Positions 1 through 4,324 of a DNA stretch of 5,795 nucleotides are shown in pieces. The notes beneath the pieces were generated by a model. It was given only the letters and a program-made list of their open reading frames with translations, did not search any database and was not told the origin of the DNA. How positions within the stretch are numbered: the stretch's first letter is position 1; every line of letters begins with the position of its first letter. The DNA comes from JACKJP01 sp050186955 (GTDB taxonomy: Bacteria; Pseudomonadota; Alphaproteobacteria; Rhizobiales; Tepidamorphaceae): the NCBI GenBank assembly GCA_050186955.1, contig JBFWXZ010000198.1, forward strand, positions 1-5,795, in the 5' to 3' direction. The position numbers and the translations under genes are program-made.

Positions 1-381
1 ACCAATGCGGCGCTCGCCGAGCGGGTCGGGCTGTCCGCCAGCCAGGCGTCGCGGCGCAAGGCGGGGCTGGAGGAGGCGGGTTACATACGCGGCTACCGGG
101 CCGATCTCGACCTGCGGCGGCTCGGCTATCTGGTCGAGGCCTTCACGCGGGTGACGCTGTCGGCCCACAAGGAGACGACGCATGAGGATTTCGCGGCCTT
201 CCTCTCGGGGCTGCGGGAGGTGCAGCACGCCTGGTCGATCACCGGCGACGCCGACTACCTCATCCACATCCGGGTGAAGTCCCTGGACGACCTCGCCGAC
301 TTCATCCATCGCCGGCTGCTGCCGCATGCGCAGGTCGCCCAGGTCAGATCGGACATCGTTCTGAAGCCGATCAAGCGGTGA
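1..381 (+). CDS. Lrp/AsnC family transcriptional regulator, 3' part
   Basis: This is the C-terminal 126 codons of an Lrp/AsnC-type DNA-binding regulator; the start lies before the window. Family members are usually about 150-160 residues, so roughly 25-35 N-terminal residues are missing. Visible residues 3-40 are the second half of the winged helix-turn-helix (ALAERVGLSASQASRRKAGL, then EEAGYIRGYRADLD, the typical step into the linker). The RAM/ACT-like effector and oligomerisation domain follows, with the family signature GDADYLIHIRV at visible residues 82-92 and a normal C-terminus ending SDIVLKPIKR. Such proteins bind amino acids or related small molecules and control nearby genes, often their own divergent neighbour, which here would lie outside the window. 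The frame is open from base 1; the first in-frame ATG-like starts inside (for example GTG 151) would remove the HTH and are not real starts. The regulated target cannot be told. Confidence 0.93.
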   Translation, partial: TNAALAERVGLSASQASRRKAGLEEAGYIRGYRADLDLRRLGYLVEAFTRVTLSAHKETTHEDFAAFLSGLREVQHAWSITGDADYLIHIRVKSLDDLADFIHRRLLPHAQVAQVRSDIVLKPIKR

Positions 382-390
382 GCGGCGGCC

Positions 391-891
391 TCAATCGCCC
401 CGGTACGCCTTTTCCAGCTCCGCGATGTCCAGCTTCTTCATCTCCAGAATGGCGTTGAAGACGCGGCCCGCCCTTTCCTTGTCGGGGTCGGTGAGGAAGT
501 CGCGGATCACGTCGGGAACGATCTGCCAGGAGAGGCCGTAGCGATCCTTGAGCCAGCCGCAGATATGGGAGTTCTCGTCGCCGCCGGCGCCGAGCTTCTC
601 CCAATAGTAGTCGATATCGGCCTGGGTCTCGCAGAAGACCTGCAGCGACATCGCCTCGTTGAACTTGAACTGGGGGCCGCCGTTGAGAATGGTGAAGGGC
701 TGCCCGTCGAGCTCGAAGTCGACGGTCAGCACCTTGCCTTCCGCCTTTCCGTGGGTGTCGAAGCCTTCCTTCCCGTAGTAGCTGATCAGGTTGATCCTCG
801 AATTCTCGAAGATCGAAACGTAGAATTCCGCGGCTTCCTCGGCCTTGTCGTCGAACCAGAGACAGGGCGTGATGCTTCCGATCTTGGGCAT
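391..891 (-). CDS. VOC family protein, PhnB/3-demethylubiquinone methyltransferase-like
   Basis: A 166-residue cytoplasmic protein of the vicinal oxygen chelate fold, in the subgroup often labelled 3-demethylubiquinone-9 3-methyltransferase-like (PF06983, COG3865). That label is historical: most members have no known reaction. Visible hallmarks are ITPCLWFDDKAEEAAEFYVSIF at residues 7-28 cut here as the first beta-alpha module, LDGQPFTILNGGPQFKFNEA at 61-80, and CGWLKDRYGLSWQIVP at 111-126, followed by the usual helical tail with DPDKERAGRVFNAILEMKKLDI. Length is normal for the family. The start at 891 is set by AAGGAGG at 904-898, six bases upstream. The same frame is open further upstream to 1335, but that stretch overlaps the SRPBCC gene and is low-complexity Arg-rich translation, so it is not coding. 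It is the last gene of the five-gene minus-strand cluster, 38 nt after the SRPBCC gene. Family assignment is firm, substrate unknown. Confidence 0.93.
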   Translation of the reverse strand: MPKIGSITPCLWFDDKAEEAAEFYVSIFENSRINLISYYGKEGFDTHGKAEGKVLTVDFELDGQPFTILNGGPQFKFNEAMSLQVFCETQADIDYYWEKLGAGGDENSHICGWLKDRYGLSWQIVPDVIRDFLTDPDKERAGRVFNAILEMKKLDIAELEKAYRGD

Positions 892-929
892 GGTGTTCCT
901 CCTTCTCGTGGGGGCGCCTTGCGGCCCCG

Positions 930-1412
930 TCACAGCGATCTGGCGAGTTCCCCGAGCTGGTCGGCGCACTGGCCCCAGCCTTCGTGGAAGCCCATCTGCT
1001 CGTGCTTCTCGCGGTTCTCCCTCGTCCAGTGACGGGCGACGGCTGTGTATTTCGTGCCGCCGCCGGGCGCCGGCTCGAAGGAAACGATGGCGACGAAGAA
1101 CGGCGTGCCGTCGACCGGCTGCCAGTCGGCGGTGAAGGCGTCGGTCATGACGATGCGGCGCTCCGGCACGACCTCGAGGATGACGCCGGAGTTCGGGAAC
1201 TCCTGTCCCTCGGGGCTGCGCATGACCGTGTTGGACCGGCCGCCGGGGCGCAGATCCATGTCGACCGCGGTGATCGTCCACGGCTTGGGGGCGAACCACT
1301 GCTGCAGCAGCTTGGGGTCGCTCCAGCAGCGCCATACCTTCTCGACCGGCGCGTCGAGGACGCGCTCGAGAACCAGTTCGCGATCATTGGCGGGTTGGGT
1401 TTTCGCGTTCAT
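930..1412 (-). CDS. SRPBCC/AHSA1-type START-fold protein
   Basis: A 160-residue cytoplasmic protein of the SRPBCC superfamily, AHSA1 (Hsp90 ATPase activator homologue 1-like, PF08327) subgroup. These small one-domain bacterial proteins form a hydrophobic ligand cavity; they are generally not Hsp90 regulators and their ligands are mostly unknown. Visible signs are RVLDAPVEKVWRCWSDPKLL at residues 17-36 running into QQWFAP, the LRPGG turn at 54-58, the strand pair around GVILEVVPERRIVMTDAF (76-93), and the closing helix with GWGQCADQLGELA at 145-157. Length is typical. The start at 1412 is supported by GAGGGAG at 1425-1419, six bases away. It lies 46 nt after the RibD_C-like gene and 38 nt before the VOC gene, so it is probably the fourth gene of a tetR-led operon. 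AHSA1-type and VOC genes are often found together in bacterial genomes. The family call is firm; the function is not known. Confidence 0.93.
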   Translation of the reverse strand: MNAKTQPANDRELVLERVLDAPVEKVWRCWSDPKLLQQWFAPKPWTITAVDMDLRPGGRSNTVMRSPEGQEFPNSGVILEVVPERRIVMTDAFTADWQPVDGTPFFVAIVSFEPAPGGGTKYTAVARHWTRENREKHEQMGFHEGWGQCADQLGELARSL

Positions 1413-1458
1413 CGTCGTCTCCCTCGGGGGTGGGTTGGGGGGCAGTAGTCGGGTTTCG

Positions 1459-2127
1459 TCAGGCGGTTTCGCGGCGCATCCTGCGCTGCCGCTCGATCTC
1501 GGCGTCGGACGGCTCGGCCTGCGCGAAGGAGCCGGTCTCGATCTCGCCGTCGCGGCGATAGGTGCTCATGATGACGCCGCTCGGGGACGTTTTCGTGTCG
1601 ACCAGCTTCAGGGCCGCCGGCCTCGTTCCGTCGGCGAACAGCCGCTTTCCGGCGCCGAGCAGGAGCGGGAAGATCATCAGCCGGAACTCGTCGATCAGGT
1701 CGTCGGCGAGCAGGGCCTGGATGAATTCGCCGCTGCCCTGCAGCAGCAGGTCGGGGCCGTCCTGCCGCTTGAGCCGGGCCACCTCGGCGGCGCCGTCGTC
1801 GCCGATGACGACGGAATTCTCCCAGTCGAGCGGTCCGGGCGAGGCGGTGGCGACATATTTGATCGCCGCGTTGAACTTCGCGCCGATGGGGTCGTCGTCG
1901 CCGGCATAGGGCCAGTAGGCGGCGAAGATGTCGTAGGTGTTGCGGCCGAGCAGAAGGTCGTAGGAGGAGAACAGCGTCTTTCCCAACACCTCCTGCGTCG
2001 CCTCGTCCAGATAGTGGAAGACCCACCCGCCATGGGCGAAGCCGCCGGTGGTGTCCTCGTCGGGGCCTCCCGGCGCCTGCATGACGCCGTCGAGGCTGAT
2101 GAAGGCGGCGGCGATGACTTTCCTCAT
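1459..2127 (-). CDS. RibD_C / dihydrofolate reductase-like family protein
   Basis: A 222-residue cytoplasmic protein of the RibD C-terminal domain family (PF01872, COG0262), which has the dihydrofolate reductase fold and is expected to bind NAD(P)H. The family includes riboflavin pathway reductases, but short stand-alone members like this one have no settled substrate and should not be called dihydrofolate reductase. Visible motifs are the N-terminal AAFISLDGVMQAPGG (residues 7-21), LLLGRNTYDIFAAYWP (58-73), the GSGEFIQALL nucleotide-binding loop and helix at 131-140, and DEFRLMIFPLLLGAGKRLF (146-164). After about residue 200 there is an extra charged tail (SDAEIERQRRMRRETA) beyond the core domain. 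The start at 2127 has GGAGG at 2139-2135, seven bases away. It is the third gene of the minus-strand cluster, separated from the VOC gene upstream by a 129-nt gap holding a strong hairpin. Confidence 0.93.
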   Translation of the reverse strand: MRKVIAAAFISLDGVMQAPGGPDEDTTGGFAHGGWVFHYLDEATQEVLGKTLFSSYDLLLGRNTYDIFAAYWPYAGDDDPIGAKFNAAIKYVATASPGPLDWENSVVIGDDGAAEVARLKRQDGPDLLLQGSGEFIQALLADDLIDEFRLMIFPLLLGAGKRLFADGTRPAALKLVDTKTSPSGVIMSTYRRDGEIETGSFAQAEPSDAEIERQRRMRRETA

Positions 2128-2203
2128 GTCGGTTCCTCCGGCAGTGCGCGAGGCGCGAAAATCCGTTGCGCGGCGAGGCGCGAAGCCCGGTCGTTCCGGG
2201 GCC

Positions 2204-2233
2204 GGCCGGCGGGCGGGATCGCGCCCGCCGGCC
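2204..2233. repeat. Perfect 12-bp inverted repeat in operon gap
   Basis: The arms 2204-2215 (GGCCGGCGGGCG) and 2222-2233 (CGCCCGCCGGCC) are exact reverse complements with a 6-nt spacer, GGATCG. In RNA this would be a very stable GC hairpin. It sits in the 129-nt gap between the stop of the PhnB-type VOC gene (2257) and the start of the RibD_C-like gene (2127). No T-run follows on either strand, so it is not a canonical intrinsic terminator. It may protect the 3' end of an upstream mRNA segment, cause partial termination, or be a scattered palindromic repeat. The same gap also has a direct repeat, GAGGCGCGAA, at 2150-2159 and 2175-2184. Confidence 0.75.
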
Positions 2234-2256
2234 CGTCGGGTCGTGAGCGTGCCGCG

Positions 2257-2751
2257 TCAGGCGGTGACGGCGTCGGGGCAGCCCTGCTGCATGTTGCTGA
2301 CCGCCTCGCGGATCTCCTCGGCGGTCACGTCGCGCAGGTGGGTTGCGAAGGACCAGGAGTGGCCGAAGGGATCGACGACGACGCCGTAGCGGTCGCCCCA
2401 GAACATGTCCTGGGCGGGCATCCTCACGGTCGCGCCGGCCTTCTCGGCACGGGCGATCGCGGCGTCGACGTCGTCGACATAGACATGCATGGTGACCGGC
2501 GAGCCGTTGAGCGACTTCGGCGACAGCGCACCCCATTCGGGGTTCTCGTCGACGAGCATGACGGTCGCCCCGTGGATCGACATGCAGCCATGCATCAGCT
2601 TGCCGTCGGGGCCGGGCAGGCGGGCCATCTCCTCGGCGCCGAACGCCTTTTTGTAGAAGTCCATGGCGTCGGCGGCGCCGGCGCATACGAGATGCGGCGA
2701 AATCCGGCTCATCTCGGCGGGGACGGGGTTCTTTGCGGTGCTGGCCATCAT
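2257..2751 (-). CDS. PhnB-type VOC (glyoxalase/bleomycin resistance fold) protein
   Basis: A 164-residue cytoplasmic protein of the vicinal oxygen chelate superfamily, PhnB-like branch (COG2764). VOC proteins include glyoxalases, ring-cleaving dioxygenases and drug-binding resistance proteins; the reaction of this branch is generally unknown. Visible signs are ISPHLVCAGAADAMDFYKKA at residues 17-36 followed by FGAEEMARLPGPDGK, MHGCMSIHGATVMLVDENPE (53-72), the second module MHVYVDDVDAAIARAEKAGA (88-107), and FWGDRYGVVVDPFGHSWSFA (117-136), the typical C-terminal strand and turn. A short tail, EEIREAVSNMQQGCPDAVTA, follows. Two adjacent Met codons exist. AAGGAG at 2761-2756 is 4 nt from the first (2751) and 7 nt from the second (2748), so the true start may be 2748. 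It is the first structural gene after tetR, 51 nt downstream of its stop. Confidence 0.93.
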   Translation of the reverse strand: MMASTAKNPVPAEMSRISPHLVCAGAADAMDFYKKAFGAEEMARLPGPDGKLMHGCMSIHGATVMLVDENPEWGALSPKSLNGSPVTMHVYVDDVDAAIARAEKAGATVRMPAQDMFWGDRYGVVVDPFGHSWSFATHLRDVTAEEIREAVSNMQQGCPDAVTA

Positions 2752-2802
2752 GACTCTCCTTGATTGGCGTTTCGAAGACGCGGTTTGGTTGCGATGCGGC
2801 GA

Positions 2803-3441
2803 TCAGGCCGCGTCGGCGGTTTCCCCCCTCGCCCCGTCGGGGGCGAACAGCATTTCGATGTAGCGGCGCAGATGCGCGACGCTGTCGCGCGCGGCGTCCG
2901 CCGATCCCGTCGCCTTCGCCAGGATGAAGGCGCCCTGAAGCGCGGCCTGGGTGAACATGGCGAGACTTTCGGGCGACCATGCGGCATCGGGCGCATAGAG
3001 CCGCTTCGCCTGGGCGATATCGGCGGCGACGGTGGCGGCGTGGCCGACGATGCTGTCGGCGCAGGCGTCGCGGATCGCCGGATGGCTGCGATAGGTCTCC
3101 TGCACCATGGTGCCGACGAGGCAGGTGAACTCGCTGAGGTCGCCCTCGATCAGCTCGGCGCGCAGGTCGATATAGGCGAGCACGCGGTCGCGCGGGTCGG
3201 CGACGTCGTGATAGGCGGCGCCGGCGAACAGGCCGCCGGTCGCCTGCGACCAGTGCTCGGCGGCGGCGACCGCGAGGTCGTCCTTGCTCTTGAAGTGGTG
3301 GAAGAAGGCGCCCTTGGTGACGCCGGCGGCGGCGCAGAGCGCGTCGACGGTCGTCGCGCCGTATCCGTTCTCGCGGATCAGCGTCAGCGCCGCGTCGAGC
3401 AGCTTGCTGCGGGCGTTCTCGCCGGTGCGTGCAGGGGGCAT
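2803..3441 (-). CDS. TetR/AcrR family repressor, NemR-like Cys/Lys pair
   Basis: A 212-residue TetR-family regulator, a normal length. The N-terminal DNA-binding domain spans about residues 11-57, with the helix-turn-helix TVDALCAAAGVTKGAFFHHF at 31-50 followed by KSKDDL. The rest is the helical ligand-binding and dimer domain. It carries CLVGTMVQE from C107 and GAFILAK ending at K176. Against the E. coli NemR sequence as I remember it, these align with GCLTVKLSAE (C106) and GANLQAK (K175), the residues implicated in its oxidant and electrophile sensing. Other cysteines are C36 and C127. The start at 3441 has AGAGGAG at 3455-3449, seven bases away; the open frame upstream to 4218 crosses the promoter and a divergent gene and is not coding. 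An 18-bp palindrome 25 nt upstream lies within the promoter, so autorepression and control of the four downstream genes are expected. The inducer is unknown. Confidence 0.94.
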   Translation of the reverse strand: MPPARTGENARSKLLDAALTLIRENGYGATTVDALCAAAGVTKGAFFHHFKSKDDLAVAAAEHWSQATGGLFAGAAYHDVADPRDRVLAYIDLRAELIEGDLSEFTCLVGTMVQETYRSHPAIRDACADSIVGHAATVAADIAQAKRLYAPDAAWSPESLAMFTQAALQGAFILAKATGSADAARDSVAHLRRYIEMLFAPDGARGETADAA

Positions 3442-3462
3442 GTCGTTTCTCCTCTGTGCTGC

Positions 3463-3491
3463 TAGATACCAACCGGTCGGTATGTTGTCAA
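3463..3491 (-). promoter_or_regulatory. Predicted sigma70-type promoter of the tetR operon
   Basis: On the minus strand a perfect TTGACA lies at 3491-3486, then a 17-bp spacer, then TATCTA at 3468-3463. The -10 box is weak (only its first three bases match TATAAT), but the -35 box and spacing are ideal. The start of transcription would fall near 3456, giving a very short leader of about 15 nt that still includes most of the AGAGGAG ribosome binding site. The near-palindromic operator fills the spacer. Confidence 0.7.
3466..3483. promoter_or_regulatory. Predicted TetR operator palindrome
   Basis: ATACCAACCGGTCGGTAT is an 18-bp dyad with one mismatched pair (sixth base from each end). Length, symmetry and place, 25 nt before the tetR start and between its -35 and -10 boxes, are those of a TetR-family operator. 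A bound dimer would block RNA polymerase from both boxes. That this TetR protein binds it is inferred from position. Confidence 0.78.
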
Positions 3492-3565
3492 CAGGCGCTG
3501 ATGATGTCCGACCGTAACTTTTCCCGGGGCCGCAACGTAGCTGTCGCCAGGCCGGATGTGGCCGC

Positions 3566-3610
3566 ACCCGAAACCCGACCGGACCTGAAACCCGACCGAA
3601 CCCGAAACCA
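3566..3610 (+). repeat. 17-bp tandem direct repeat, about 2.6 copies
   Basis: Unit 1 is ACCCGAAACCCGACCGG (3566-3582). Unit 2, ACCTGAAACCCGACCGA (3583-3599), differs at two bases. A partial third copy of 11 bases (3600-3610) differs at one. The array ends directly against the AAGGAG ribosome binding site (3611-3616) of the secreted-protein gene, so it probably lies in that gene's 5' untranslated leader. It could vary in copy number or bind a protein; nothing in the sequence shows which. Confidence 0.8.
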
Positions 3611-3624
3611 AAGGAGACGACGAC

Positions 3625-4041
3625 ATGAAGAAGCTGATAGCCGCCGCCTCGTTCGGCGCTGCTCTCGCCCTGACCGCGGGTGCCGCGCTGGCGACTATGG
3701 AGATCGCCGTCGATGGCGGCGACCAGGACATGTCCGGCGGCACCGTCACCGCGTCCTCGGTCATGGCCGCCGCGAATGGCTGGCTCGTCGTCCATCGCAC
3801 CGACGACAGCGGCAAGCCCGGACCGGTCGTCGGCCACGCCCCCATCAAGGCGGGCGAAAACGGCGACGTCACCGCGATCCTGACCGAGCCGGTCAAGCCG
3901 GGCGAGAAGCTCATGCTCATGGTCCACGGCGAGGACGGCGGGATGAAAACCGGCATCTTCGAATACACGCTCGGCGCCAAGGAGGATGGCCCGGTGCGTG
4001 TCGACGGCAAGCTCGTGATGAAGGTGATCACCGCGAAATAG
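3625..4041 (+). CDS. Secreted DUF7282-like protein
   Basis: A 138-residue protein with a clear Sec signal peptide: MKK, a hydrophobic Ala/Leu core at residues 4-20, and an ALA cleavage motif at 21-23, leaving about 115 residues exported to the periplasm or outside. The mature part looks like one beta-sandwich domain resembling DUF7282. It has GGTVTASSVMAAANGWLVVH (38-57), VVGHAPIKAGENGDVTAIL (68-86), LMLMVHGEDGGMKTGIFEY (96-114) and DGPVRVDGKLVMKVI (121-135). Members of that family are extracytoplasmic and have no known function. There are no mature-part cysteines and no catalytic motif, but the domain is rich in Met and has three His, including MLMVH. The start is firm: AAGGAG at 3611-3616 is eight bases from ATG. 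It is transcribed divergently from tetR across 183 nt and appears to be a single-gene unit closed by the terminator at 4146-4181. The family call is by memory of pattern; CDS status is certain. Confidence 0.9.
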   Translation: MKKLIAAASFGAALALTAGAALATMEIAVDGGDQDMSGGTVTASSVMAAANGWLVVHRTDDSGKPGPVVGHAPIKAGENGDVTAILTEPVKPGEKLMLMVHGEDGGMKTGIFEYTLGAKEDGPVRVDGKLVMKVITAK

Positions 4042-4052
4042 AGGTTCCTCGA

Positions 4053-4080
4053 GGGTGCGGGCGTGATCCGCAGCGCACCC
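4053..4080 (+). repeat. 7-bp inverted repeat just after the secreted-protein gene
   Basis: GGGTGCG (4053-4059) and CGCACCC (4074-4080) are perfect complements around a 14-nt loop, starting 12 nt after the stop codon. Only TT follows, so it is a weak terminator candidate at best. It may be a 3' stabilising hairpin ahead of the real terminator at 4146-4181. Confidence 0.45.
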
Positions 4081-4145
4081 TTCAGCGAACAGACCATCGT
4101 CCATTTCAATCGGCCGGTGCCGTTCATCGTGGCACTCCGGAACTC

Positions 4146-4181
4146 GACCCGTGCGGCCCCCGCGCCGCGCGGGTTCTTTTT
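4146..4181 (+). terminator. Rho-independent terminator after the secreted-protein gene
   Basis: The left arm ACCCGTGCGGC (4147-4157) pairs with GCCGCGCGGGT (4164-4174) over 11 bp with one G-U pair, around a 6-nt loop. A further G-U pair is possible at 4146/4175. TCTTTTT follows at 4175-4181. This is a strong intrinsic terminator for plus-strand transcription, about 105 nt past the stop of the secreted-protein gene. It isolates that gene from the histidine kinase. The minus strand lacks a T-run after the hairpin, so it works one way only. Confidence 0.88.
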
Positions 4182-4324
4182 GCGGCGGGTCGCGGGGCGG
4201 GCGGTGGCGGCTGGCCAATTGCGAGCCGAGATGCGACTATCCACGCCGGGGCAGGGGCGTGAAAAGCCCGATTCGTGCGGCTGACGGGGCGGCCTATGGC
4301 CGAATCGAGGGTCTTGAAGGAGAC
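4182..4324 (+). other. Leader region before the histidine kinase
   Basis: These 143 nt lie between the terminator and the kinase start and should contain the kinase promoter. I found no convincing -35/-10 pair and no GGAAC-type EcfG promoter with a matching -10 box here. No coding sequence is supported. A GAAGGAG sequence at 4316-4322 forms the kinase ribosome binding site. Confidence 0.5.

Noticed and set aside
892..1335. N-terminal extension of the second VOC protein
   Set aside because: It lies within the SRPBCC gene in another frame and encodes Arg/His-rich low-complexity sequence. The VOC domain starts at 891 with an AAGGAGG site.
2186..2200. Short hairpin CCCGG-TCGTT-CCGGG in the VOC to RibD_C gap
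   Set aside because: A 5-bp GC stem without a T-run is common by chance in DNA this GC-rich.
1045..2763. A 572-codon plus-strand open frame opposite the operon
   Set aside because: It overlaps three well-supported minus-strand genes, its translation is low-complexity Gly/Val/Arg/Ala-rich with no recognisable domain, and it has no suitable ribosome binding site. Long antisense frames are expected in high-GC genes.
1409..3472. A 687-codon minus-strand open frame spanning the tetR to RibD_C region
   Set aside because: The translation is Arg/Pro-rich nonsense running through several genes and their gaps in another frame. It is a GC-bias artefact.
4139..4143. GGAAC as a possible EcfG (general stress sigma) -35 element before the kinase
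   Set aside because: No matching -10 element follows at 16-17 bases, and the motif sits at the foot of the terminator hairpin.
3442..4218. N-terminal extension of the TetR frame
   Set aside because: The frame stays open upstream but crosses the promoter, the operator and the whole divergent secreted-protein gene. The HTH domain starts normally from 3441, which has a good ribosome binding site.
4063..4284. A 73-codon plus-strand frame after the secreted-protein gene
   Set aside because: It needs a GTG start with a poor ribosome binding site, matches no family I know, and runs through the strong intrinsic terminator at 4146-4181.
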